DNA from: CAYUTA01 sp964447605
GTDB taxonomy: Bacteria > Bacillota > Clostridia > Christensenellales > CAG-138
Direction of reading: 5' to 3'
Assembly: GCA_964447605.1 (NCBI GenBank)
Contig: CAYUTA010000082.1
Coordinates: forward strand, 1-8,983
DNA length: 8,983 bases
Below, one piece after another: positions 1 through 6,518 of this stretch (positions are counted from its first letter, which is position 1; every line of letters begins with the position of its first letter). Both the position numbers and the translations under genes were made by a program. Under the pieces are notes generated by a model. It did not search any database, was not told the origin of the DNA, and saw nothing but the letters and a program-made list of their open reading frames with translations.

Positions 1-1
1 C

Positions 2-964
2 GCGCAGCTCAATGAGATTGACGACGACACGTTTGAAAAGACCGTGGGCAATTACAGCGTGTATGCGCGCGTACAGCCCGAACATAAGGTGCGCATCGTC
101 AATGCGTGGCGCAAGCGCGGCTGTGTAACCGCTATGACCGGCGACGGCGTAAACGACGCGCCGAGCATCAAGAGCGCCGACATTGGCGTCGGCATGGGCA
201 TCACCGGCACCGACGTGACCAAGAACGTGGCCGATATGGTGCTGGCCGACGATAACTTCGCCACCATTGTGGGCGCCGTTGAAGAAGGACGCCGCATCTA
301 TGACAACATCCGCAAGGCCATCCAGTTCCTGCTTTCTTCCAACATGAGCGAGGTCATAGCCATCTTTGCCGCCACGCTGCTGGGCTTTGTCATCCTTAAG
401 CCCGTGCATCTGCTGTGGATCAACCTCATTACGGACTGCTTCCCGGCGCTTGCGCTGGGCACGGAGGCTGCCGAAGCCAACCTCATGGAGCGTCAGCCGC
501 GCTCTACCAAGGACGGCGTGTTTGCCGGCGGCGTGGGCTTTGACGTGATCTATCAGGGCGTGATGGTCACGGTTCTGACGCTCGCCGCGTTTTTCATCGG
601 CCACTATATCGAGGCGGGCGTTTGGGAGTTTACCAACTTCGCCAGCGCGGACGGCATGACTATGGCGTTTTTGACCATGAGCATGGCGGAAATCTTCCAT
701 AGCTTCAACATGCGTTCGCAGCGGCAGAGCATCTTCAGGATGAAGACACAAAACCGCTTCCTCTGGCTGGCGGCCGTCTTGTCGCTGGTGCTTACCACCG
801 CCGTATTGTACGTACCGTTCCTCTCCGACGCGTTCGGCTTTGAGCACATCAGCCTGCTCGAGTACGCCGTGGCCATGGCGCTGGCCATCTGCGTGATCCC
901 GATCGTGGAGTGCGTAAAATGGATTCAGCGCGCGCATGCAAAGCGTACGGAAAAGGCGCGATAA
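2..964 (+). CDS. P-type calcium-type cation ATPase, C-terminal part (5' end outside window)
   Basis: The frame is already open at the left edge, so only the last 320 residues are present. The P-domain hinge TGDGVNDAP (fragment residues 46-54) identifies a P-type ATPase; the aspartyl-phosphorylation site lies upstream of the window. Six membrane segments (M5-M10) follow. Residues that bind calcium in SERCA-type pumps appear conserved: N114 and E117 in M5 (SSNMSE), N141, T144 and D145 in M6 (INLITD), and E230 in M8 (MAEIF). The family uses ATP hydrolysis to export Ca2+ (sometimes Mn2+) across the cytoplasmic membrane. Subclass P2A is supported by the M5/M6 signatures; the exact ion is inferred. 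A terminator lies 30 bp downstream, so this is the last gene of its transcript. Confidence 0.95.
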   Translation, partial: AQLNEIDDDTFEKTVGNYSVYARVQPEHKVRIVNAWRKRGCVTAMTGDGVNDAPSIKSADIGVGMGITGTDVTKNVADMVLADDNFATIVGAVEEGRRIYDNIRKAIQFLLSSNMSEVIAIFAATLLGFVILKPVHLLWINLITDCFPALALGTEAAEANLMERQPRSTKDGVFAGGVGFDVIYQGVMVTVLTLAAFFIGHYIEAGVWEFTNFASADGMTMAFLTMSMAEIFHSFNMRSQRQSIFRMKTQNRFLWLAAVLSLVLTTAVLYVPFLSDAFGFEHISLLEYAVAMALAICVIPIVECVKWIQRAHAKRTEKAR

Positions 965-993
965 CCGCAACAGGAGAATCAATCGTCCATTCC

Positions 994-1026
994 GGGGTGC
1001 GGCTCGAGTTTGACCGCACCCCTTTT
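994..1026 (+). terminator. Intrinsic terminator of the P-type ATPase gene
   Basis: A perfect 9-bp stem, GGGGTGCGG (994-1002) paired with CCGCACCCC (1014-1022), has an 11-nt loop and is followed directly by TTTT. It begins 30 bp after the ATPase stop codon. Confidence 0.85.
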
Positions 1027-1504
1027 GTCGCTGAAAGCCGGCGTCAGACGCAGAGGTCGGAACGTTCATTCTCTTTTTAGGGGAATGCAGGCAGCCCTGC
1101 CAACCGGTCAACAACGGGAAACATGCAGGGGAAGAACGCGGCCGGCATATCCCGGCGGGGTTGCCGGCGCCATATCGTATTTGCAAAAAGCATGGATGAG
1201 GGGTTGTATGCGGGATGGCATGGTCAAAAACGAATGTGGAGGAAACAACCTTTCACACATAACGTCGCAAACACATTTTCAGCTATCCTTGCAATGTTTT
1301 TCGGCACATAATTGGCGGCGGGGCATGCTTGCACGCCGGGCGGCGGGTAAGGGCCGCGAGTCGATCAATGGTCGGAATGAACGGCGCATTAGCGCCGCCG
1401 GGCAAGTAAAGCGTGCCGGGGGCCGGCGCAACGATCGATATATCCACACATGCGGCCCGGACATAATTCCCGTTTTTTCTAGGTCGCCATTAAAAAAGAT
1501 TTCT
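1027..1504. other. Gene-free stretch with no assignable function
   Basis: About 480 bp between the ATPase terminator and the next promoter. Reading frames cross it on both strands, but none has a ribosome-binding site or a recognisable protein. Small inverted repeats are present, for example GGCGC-atta-GCGCC at 1383-1396 and two GCCGGC copies at 1141-1146 and 1163-1168. They do not form a riboswitch or structured RNA that I recognise. Confidence 0.5.
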
Positions 1505-1535
1505 TCTACATCAGGCGCATAAACTGTGATATAAT
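1505..1535 (+). promoter_or_regulatory. Extended -10 promoter of the ADP-ribosylglycohydrolase gene
   Basis: A perfect TATAAT at 1530-1535 is preceded by TGA at 1527-1529, giving the TGn extended -10 element. The -35 region is weak: TCTACA at 1505-1510 has a 19-bp spacer, and TACATC at 1507-1512 has a 17-bp spacer. Extended -10 promoters tolerate a poor -35. The predicted start of transcription is about 1542, giving a leader of about 95 nt. Confidence 0.65.
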
Positions 1536-1552
1536 GCATATAGTACACAGAC

Positions 1553-1590
1553 GCTTGTCCGCATCGAGACGGATAAGCAGACATTTTTTT
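1553..1590 (+). promoter_or_regulatory. Leader hairpin followed by a T7 run (possible attenuator)
   Basis: GCTTGTCCG (1553-1561) pairs with CGGATAAGC (1570-1578) through nine positions including one G-U pair, with an 8-nt loop. Seven T residues (1584-1590) follow after a 5-nt gap. It lies about 10 nt inside the predicted transcript and 47 nt before the start codon. The layout resembles an early terminator or a 5'-stabilising hairpin. The gap between stem and T-run weakens the terminator reading. Confidence 0.45.
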
Positions 1591-1636
1591 GTAACGATCA
1601 CCAAAATGCTACAGTTTCATGAACGGGAGGCAGCGT

Positions 1637-2755
1637 ATGAAAGCAAATCTTTTAGACCGGTTTAAGGGTTGTCTCTTTGGCGGCGCGATCGGCGACGCGC
1701 TTGGGTACGCGGTCGAATTTATGAACATCGAGCAAATACGGGAGCAATATGGAACAGACGGCATCACGCGATTGCAGCTGGTCAACGGCAAGGCGCTGAT
1801 CAGCGACGACACGCAGATGACGCTGTTTACTGCAAACGGTCTGCTCACGGGCATGACGCAGCGGCGGCTTAATGGCCGGACGCGTGAAACGGAGCGCTAT
1901 CTGCATAACGCCTACATGGACTGGCTGCGTACACAGCGCTTGGTCAGCAGCCGCTCCGCCGGCTGCGTGAGCTGGATTTTTAACCAGCCGGAGTTGCACA
2001 GCGTGCGCGCACCGGGCGGAACCTGCCTGCGCGCGCTGACCAGCGGCATTATGGGGACGCTCGAGCATCCAATCAATTCCAGCAAGGGATGCGGCGGCGT
2101 GATGCGCGTCTCCCCCATCGGCCTGTATTACGACCCGGCGCGCTATGCACAAAATGAAATCGATCTGCTTGGCGCAAAATCCGCGGCGCTGACGCACAGC
2201 CACCCGCTGGGCTTTATCAGCGCCGCGGCACTGGTGCATATCATCAACCAGATCGTCTACGGCGGCTATTCCGGCGCAGATGCGCTTGCCGATGTGACGC
2301 GCGGATGTGTTCGCGCAGTCGGCGCGGAGTTTCACACGTATGAAAAGACCGAAAAGCTGCAGGCTCTTCTGAGAACCGCAATAAAGCTGGCCTGCGAGCC
2401 CGGCGAGGACCGTACGCATATCGCCTCCCTCGGCGAGGGCTGGGTGGCCGAGGAGGCGCTGGCCATCGCGGTTTACTGCGCGGTCAAATACAGCGGCAAC
2501 TTTGAACGGGCCCTGATTGCCGCAGTCAACCACAGCGGCGACTCCGACTCGACCGGCGCAATCACCGGTTCAATTCTCGGTGCGTTCATCGGCTATAACG
2601 CCATTCCGACAAGCTATATCGATGAGCTGGAGTTGTTTCAAGTTATCCATGAACTTGCGGATGATCTGTACACCGACGCTACGGCTACCGACAACAGGCA
2701 CTGCCTCGGCGACAAATGGCAGCATAAGTATGTAAAGGCAGATTTCCGGCTCTGA
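1637..2755 (+). CDS. ADP-ribosylglycohydrolase (DraG/ARH family)
   Basis: The 372-residue product belongs to the all-helical ADP-ribosylglycohydrolase superfamily, which uses two Mg2+ or Mn2+ ions to remove ADP-ribose from proteins or hydrolyse ADP-ribosyl compounds in the cytoplasm. Visible signatures are the N-terminal GGAIGDALG (residues 15-23), the metal-binding SDDT (56-59), a THSHP segment in the middle, and the second metal site HSGDSDSTG (299-307). Both acidic clusters are intact, so the enzyme should be active. The start at 1637 is chosen because GGGAGG (1625-1630) lies 6 nt upstream; an ATG at 1619 in the same frame lacks such a site. No dinitrogenase reductase, ADP-ribosyltransferase or macrodomain gene is adjacent, so the substrate cannot be named. 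The gene seems monocistronic, between its own promoter and a downstream hairpin. Confidence 0.93.
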   Translation: MKANLLDRFKGCLFGGAIGDALGYAVEFMNIEQIREQYGTDGITRLQLVNGKALISDDTQMTLFTANGLLTGMTQRRLNGRTRETERYLHNAYMDWLRTQRLVSSRSAGCVSWIFNQPELHSVRAPGGTCLRALTSGIMGTLEHPINSSKGCGGVMRVSPIGLYYDPARYAQNEIDLLGAKSAALTHSHPLGFISAAALVHIINQIVYGGYSGADALADVTRGCVRAVGAEFHTYEKTEKLQALLRTAIKLACEPGEDRTHIASLGEGWVAEEALAIAVYCAVKYSGNFERALIAAVNHSGDSDSTGAITGSILGAFIGYNAIPTSYIDELELFQVIHELADDLYTDATATDNRHCLGDKWQHKYVKADFRL

Positions 2756-2776
2756 TATAATTTATCAAAGGCATTG

Positions 2777-2801
2777 GCGCCGCCTGATGACCGGGCGGCG
2801 C
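2777..2801. terminator. GC-rich hairpin between convergent genes, possible bidirectional terminator
   Basis: GCGCCGCC (2777-2784) pairs perfectly with GGCGGCGC (2794-2801) around a 9-nt loop. It lies 21 bp after the glycohydrolase stop and abuts the stop of the minus-strand glycosyltransferase-like gene. T-runs are poor on both sides, so efficiency as an intrinsic terminator is uncertain. The position between converging genes is the main support. Confidence 0.5.
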
Positions 2802-4007
2802 TTATGCATGTTCATGGCGGTGCGCGAAGCGGAAATCCTGCATGCGCAATTTGTTCTTTTCCGTAGGCTCAGGCGGCTTTGGCTGTGCGGCGTTGGCGAA
2901 TACCGCGTAGGGCGTAATGACATTGTAGCGCCCCATACAGGCGGACAGCTGCGTAAACGCGCGTATATAGCCAGTACGCTCAAACGTAACGTCAAACCCG
3001 GCCTGCGACACATAATAGTCCGTGCGCGTCATCATAGCTCCGTCGATCGCCGGCGTGTTGTGAATGATGCCTGGCTGTGGTTCGCCATGCTTGCTCGTCA
3101 CGCCGCCGACCGCGCCGATGTGCGGCAAAAGCGCATATTCGAGCATCCTCTCGATCGTGTCATGCAGCGCAGGCTCGATCCCCGCGGGCAGAAACAGCAG
3201 CGCGTCGCCCGTCGCCTCCCCAACCGCCATATTGATCAGTTTTGGTACGTTGCGTTCATTGTACACCCGTACGATTTTTCCGGCGCCATAACCTGCAAGC
3301 GCGGCATAATATGCTTCCTTGCGCTCCTGAATGCCGCCTCCGTCGCAAATGATCAGCTCCACGTCCGGATATGTGGTGCGGCAGACGATTGATTCCAGCG
3401 TTACGCGGATTGCGTTGACGTCCTCCACGCCAATGACAATGCAGCTGACCCGCGTGCCGTGGGGAATCGGGTACCGCACGCAAAAGCTGCCCTCCACCTG
3501 GCCCCGCGTTACCAGCGCCGAGCAGTTTTGCCTGCGAAGCGCTTCGCGCAGGACCAATACGTCCGTGCAGGGCGGTTCGGCGGCGCCGCGGTAAAGAACG
3601 CGCGCAATGTGCTGCGCAGCCACGCCGTCTTCCACCATGCGCAGCAAAAATGCATACCGCTCCGCCGCGGTATTTGCATGCGGCATGCCTGCCGAGCCGC
3701 ACAGCGCCTGCGAGGCCGCAAAGGGGCTCCCGATATAATTGCACGAGCGCAGCGTGTCCGGCGACCAGCCGGGTTTTGTAACGCGCTTTATCCGTCCATC
3801 CGGCAGGTGCGCTTCCTCGTCGGCATATATCAGCGGCGCGCCGCAGGCGGCTGCCTTTTGGAAGCACGCGTGGGCATCCTCGGTCAACGCACCGTTTTCG
3901 GCATGAAAAATCTGAAAAACACCCTGTTCGGTCAAAACTGTATCCATGCTACTATCGTGTGCAAAATGGCGGCCGCACATGCGCATTTCCCACGCTCGCC
4001 CCGCCAC
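2802..4007 (-). CDS. Degenerate tandem glycosyltransferase family 2-like protein, probably non-catalytic
   Basis: The frame gives up to 401 residues. Residues 40-150 match the second half of the first GT2 unit of O-antigen/rhamnan-type tandem glycosyltransferases (LIYADEE at 59-65, then KPGWSPDTLRSCNYIG at 78-93). Residues 185-370 match the second unit (TLESIVCRTTYPDVELIICDGG at about 203-224, ATGDALLFLP at 265-274). Such enzymes move sugars from nucleotide donors onto cell-envelope polysaccharides. Here the acidic motifs are missing: the usual NDD before TEV reads PAG (274-276), the FNDVD-like segment after GGFD is replaced by RTGYIRAF (344-351), and the first-unit DHDD reads HAEN (35-38). 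The first nucleotide-binding half is absent. The start is uncertain: GTG at 4007, ATG at 3986, 3980 or 3947, none with a good ribosome-binding site. It follows the membrane-protein gene on the same strand and may be co-transcribed. It could be a pseudo-enzyme or a decaying gene. Confidence 0.75.
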   Translation of the reverse strand: MAGRAWEMRMCGRHFAHDSSMDTVLTEQGVFQIFHAENGALTEDAHACFQKAAACGAPLIYADEEAHLPDGRIKRVTKPGWSPDTLRSCNYIGSPFAASQALCGSAGMPHANTAAERYAFLLRMVEDGVAAQHIARVLYRGAAEPPCTDVLVLREALRRQNCSALVTRGQVEGSFCVRYPIPHGTRVSCIVIGVEDVNAIRVTLESIVCRTTYPDVELIICDGGGIQERKEAYYAALAGYGAGKIVRVYNERNVPKLINMAVGEATGDALLFLPAGIEPALHDTIERMLEYALLPHIGAVGGVTSKHGEPQPGIIHNTPAIDGAMMTRTDYYVSQAGFDVTFERTGYIRAFTQLSACMGRYNVITPYAVFANAAQPKPPEPTEKNKLRMQDFRFAHRHEHA

Positions 4008-4133
4008 GGGTTATTGATGTTCTTCTTAAACAGGGCGAACCGGATGGGCCCGGTATGACAATAAAACCATGTCTCCAAAGGCATCTCCGCGGCAGTTCAA
4101 CGGAAAAAAGCTCCTGTACCGGCGGTTATGGAT

Positions 4134-5045
4134 TTACGCGCAGCGCAGCTGTCTGCTTGCGTTGGTCACCATGTGAATGCCGAACGCAAGCAAAATAATA
4201 CAGATCGTCGAGCCGGTAAACGCGTTCATAAACTGCCTGGCGCCGAGTTGCATATCCCTTCCGAAGGATGCGAACATGGCGGTTTGCAGCGACAGCATGG
4301 CGACGAGCGCGGAGGCAAGGCTGAATGTTTTCATCGATACCAGAATAGGATTATGCTTTTTTCTCATTCTGATCATGTAGCGGATGGAGCGAGCCAGACA
4401 ATAGAAGTCGTACAGCGCGACCGCGTAAATAAGTGCCCCGGTATAAGTAAATCCCTGCCCTTCCCGCACGATCATGATGACAATAGCCTGCAGCACAGCC
4501 GTCATAATGATAAGCAGCACGCCGCTGAGCCGGTATGCCCGAAGCTCATGTAACCGGCGCTCCTGCTCGTCTTCCAATGCATCGAGCTTCCGATGATTGC
4601 GTAAGAGCAAGAATCGCGCGACACACAAAATAATATAATAATCGGCCAGCGACATCAGCCATGCGGAAGCAAAATACCAGCCCGCCGCAGCTTTGGCAAG
4701 CGCGAGCAGGATATTCATGGCAAGCGTAACATGCGTCAATACTACGGTACGATAGGCGATGTCCTCCATGAGACGGGAAGTAAAGCGCGTCCTTTGCGCC
4801 AAAAGGAGCAGGCGTTCCTGTAGCGGCTTTTCCCTGACCGCCTGAATGAGCGCCCAAATTGCCAGTACAAGCGATATCGCGGCGCAGACATATATGCTAT
4901 AGAGCAACACACCGGGAATGCGCTTCCCAAAATCCGTGACAACGGCAAGGATCGCGATGGAACCGAAAATGATGGCGGCGACCCAGCATGGCGCAGCCCT
5001 GAGGTAAAAACCCGGAAGCGCATTTTTCAGCTTGTTCAAGTCCAT
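4134..5045 (-). CDS. Polytopic membrane protein of unknown function
   Basis: The 303-residue protein has about eight hydrophobic segments, roughly at residues 18-36, 46-68, 99-119, 123-147, 173-193, 203-220, 240-260 and 277-295. A charged loop (about 149-172, rich in E, R, H and D) splits it into two four-helix halves. The motif SLADYYIILCVARFLLLR (132-149) resembles uncharacterised membrane proteins I recall from Firmicutes, but I cannot name a family or substrate. No ATP-binding, protease or kinase motif is visible. The start at 5045 is chosen because AGGG lies 5 nt upstream; a TTG at 5075 in the same frame has no ribosome-binding site. The GT2-like gene lies downstream on the same strand, a gap of 126 bp from its longest frame. 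A joint role in envelope polysaccharide is possible but only inferred from this order. Confidence 0.8.
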   Translation of the reverse strand: MDLNKLKNALPGFYLRAAPCWVAAIIFGSIAILAVVTDFGKRIPGVLLYSIYVCAAISLVLAIWALIQAVREKPLQERLLLLAQRTRFTSRLMEDIAYRTVVLTHVTLAMNILLALAKAAAGWYFASAWLMSLADYYIILCVARFLLLRNHRKLDALEDEQERRLHELRAYRLSGVLLIIMTAVLQAIVIMIVREGQGFTYTGALIYAVALYDFYCLARSIRYMIRMRKKHNPILVSMKTFSLASALVAMLSLQTAMFASFGRDMQLGARQFMNAFTGSTICIILLAFGIHMVTNASRQLRCA

Positions 5046-5465
5046 TTCATCCCTGCTCTCATATGGTTGATACAAAATAATGGCGCGCCATAACCGCTTC
5101 CCGTTTCATGCGGCGACCCTGTAGCTGCCCAATAACGCGTTGGCGTGCAGGCCCGCTCGGTTGACTTGAAGCCGTCGGCGCGGCCGTCAAACGAATGCCT
5201 GCGCGGCATGAAGCCGATTCATTATTTATTGTCCACTCCCAACGGTCAATATACCAATTTGATCATATTATTCCATCTGCCGGACGCGCACCATGACTGC
5301 CATGCGGTCATGGTGCGCATTGTACAGACATTGAACCGTCCGGAACGGATATGGCTTTTTCATTCAACGCCTTAACTACAAAAGGCGGCCGAGGCTTAAA
5401 GATACAAGCAGCGCAGCGCTTGAGCAGTCCCTGCGATACGGGCGGCCATTCTCGTGTCAAAAAAA
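5046..5465. other. Intergenic region between divergent genes
   Basis: About 420 bp separating the minus-strand membrane-protein gene from the promoter of the acetyltransferase unit. I see no supported gene; short frames on both strands lack ribosome-binding sites and family resemblance. It holds a strong inverted repeat at 5286-5318 and a 12-bp palindrome, ATGGCGCGCCAT, at 5080-5091. The minus-strand promoter should lie near 5080-5140, but no convincing -35/-10 pair was found there. Confidence 0.5.
5286..5318. repeat. Perfect 12-bp inverted repeat (hairpin)
   Basis: GCGCACCATGAC (5286-5297) is the exact reverse complement of GTCATGGTGCGC (5307-5318). The 9-nt spacer can add two more pairs and a T-G pair, leaving a 3-nt loop, so the full stem may reach 15 bp. 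No T-run follows on either strand, which argues against an intrinsic terminator. It lies 147 bp upstream of the -35 box of the acetyltransferase promoter and could be a protein-binding site, a repeat-family element or an RNA structure. Confidence 0.7.
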
Positions 5466-5494
5466 TTGACAGAGCGCATTTCAGTACATATAAT
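5466..5494 (+). promoter_or_regulatory. Full-consensus sigma-A promoter of the acetyltransferase unit
   Basis: TTGACA at 5466-5471 and TATAAT at 5489-5494 are both perfect and separated by exactly 17 bp. An A/T-rich stretch (seven A) lies directly before the -35 box and may act as a weak UP element. Transcription should start near 5501, about 25 nt before the first small-ORF start codon and about 150 nt before the acetyltransferase start codon. Confidence 0.85.
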
Positions 5495-5524
5495 TGGATG
5501 TCAGCTCCAAAACTGTTTGGGGGA

Positions 5525-5656
5525 ATGGAAAAAGACGCCAGAGTTTTCATGAATCGGATTGCAAAATCGCTCGGTTACAAGGAGGGGCAGACGACCGGCC
5601 ATATGCCGTGGATTGCCCCGGAAGCAGATCAAAATGCAAAGGAGCGGCTACAATGA
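5525..5656 (+). CDS. Small ORF (43 codons) translationally coupled to the acetyltransferase
   Basis: It begins about 25 nt after the predicted transcription start and ends in a TGA that overlaps the acetyltransferase ATG (ATGA at 5653-5656). The product is small and mixed in charge, with no membrane segment or signal peptide, and I do not recognise a family. A GGGGG run (5519-5523) lies too close to the ATG to be an ideal ribosome-binding site; an in-frame ATG at 5498 would precede most of the transcript, and one at 5549 has no site. The AAGGAG ribosome-binding site of the next gene lies inside this ORF, so its translation could affect access to that site. It may be a leader peptide, a real small protein, or the remnant of a longer upstream gene. 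Confidence 0.45.
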   Translation: MEKDARVFMNRIAKSLGYKEGQTTGHMPWIAPEADQNAKERLQ

Positions 5657-6414
5657 ACTACATCCAACTGACGCCGGAAAACCTTGAAAAGGAGCACATC
5701 TGCTGTGCCATTTCAAATAACAGGGACCCCCAGACGGCTTCAAAAAAAACATGGCTTTCCGGCAGGTTCGCCGAGGGGCTTGTGTTTCGGAAGGCCGAGG
5801 AACGCGGAAAGTGTTTTATCGAATACATGCCGGCGGAAAACGCATGGGCGCCCATTGATGCGGACGGCTACATGCACATCAATTGCTTCTGGGTTTCCGG
5901 GCGGTTCAAGGGGCGCGGCTATGGAGACGAACTGCTGGAAGCCTGCATCCGCGACAGCAAAGAAAAAGGCCGCCTCGGAATCTGTGTGATCTCCTCGCCC
6001 CAAAAGATGCCTTTTCTCTCCGACCCGAAGTACCTTGCTTACAAGGGATTTATGATTGCGGATACGGCGGAGCCGTACTTTACGCTGCTGGATCTGCCCT
6101 TTGACAAGAATGCTCCCTTGCCGAAATTTAAACCTTGGGCAAAACAACCGCAGATTGACGAAGGCGGCTTTGTACTGTACTATTCCCCCGGCTGCCCTTT
6201 TACGGCAAAGTATGCGCCGCTGATGGAAGCGGTGGCCAAAGACGTCGGCCTGCCGTTTCAAAGCGTCCGCATCGACAGCCGGGAAAAGGCGCAAGCTGCT
6301 CCAACGGCATGGACGAACTATGCGCTGTTTTATAATGGAAAATTTATCACAAACGAGATTTTATCGGGTAAAAAGTTTTTGAAGCTTGTTGAGGCGCTAT
6401 CAACCGTCGGTTGA
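5653..6414 (+). CDS. GNAT family N-acetyltransferase with YoaP-like C-terminal domain
   Basis: The 253-residue protein has two parts. Residues about 1-150 form a GNAT fold with the acetyl-CoA pyrophosphate loop RFKGRG (84-89, the R-x-x-G-x-G signature) followed by helix YGDELLEACI. Residues about 160-253 form a thioredoxin-like tail of the YoaP type, with YYSPGCPFT (176-184), where C181 stands where thioredoxins place their first active-site cysteine; the second cysteine is replaced. GNAT enzymes transfer acetyl groups from acetyl-CoA to amines; the substrate of YoaP-like members is not known to me. The start at 5653 is set by AAAGGAG (5638-5644) 8 nt upstream. The gene is expressed from the consensus promoter at 5466-5494 through a coupled small ORF. 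The next gene begins 104 bp downstream. Confidence 0.88.
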   Translation: MNYIQLTPENLEKEHICCAISNNRDPQTASKKTWLSGRFAEGLVFRKAEERGKCFIEYMPAENAWAPIDADGYMHINCFWVSGRFKGRGYGDELLEACIRDSKEKGRLGICVISSPQKMPFLSDPKYLAYKGFMIADTAEPYFTLLDLPFDKNAPLPKFKPWAKQPQIDEGGFVLYYSPGCPFTAKYAPLMEAVAKDVGLPFQSVRIDSREKAQAAPTAWTNYALFYNGKFITNEILSGKKFLKLVEALSTVG

Positions 6415-6518
6415 CAAATTGACCGGGTGTGATTGGTGGCGCGCAACCGCAAAAAATTGTATTCTGAATCAGGATCGGCGGGTTGCCGCCGTCCGGAAAA
6501 CTGAACGAGGTGAGATTG

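Noticed and set aside
1010..1522. 170-codon + strand frame in the region after the ATPase
   Set aside because: It starts inside the terminator stem-loop, lacks a ribosome-binding site, is rich in Arg and Gly as non-coding GC-rich DNA is, and runs up to the next gene's promoter region.
1279..1584. 101-codon minus-strand frame with a protein-like start
   Set aside because: The first 40 residues look plausible, but there is no ribosome-binding site, the rest is low-complexity Arg/Pro/Ala, and it lies across the TATAAT promoter and hairpin of the glycohydrolase.
1652..2533. 293-codon frame antisense to the glycohydrolase
   Set aside because: A shadow of the GC-rich coding strand; the + strand product has the full DraG motifs and a ribosome-binding site.
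2787..3392. 201-codon + strand frame over the GT2-like gene
   Set aside because: Starts in the loop of the convergent hairpin and encodes an Arg/His-rich sequence typical of antisense reading.
3256..3867. 203-codon minus-strand frame overlapping the GT2-like gene
   Set aside because: Same strand but shifted; Arg/Gly/Ala-rich with no domain, while the other frame shows clear GT2 signatures.
5080..5091. 12-bp palindrome ATGGCGCGCCAT
   Set aside because: Short GC-rich palindromes are common at this composition; no second copy or promoter link seen.
5145..5375. 76-codon + strand frame in the 420-bp gap
   Set aside because: No ribosome-binding site or family resemblance, and it spans the large inverted repeat.
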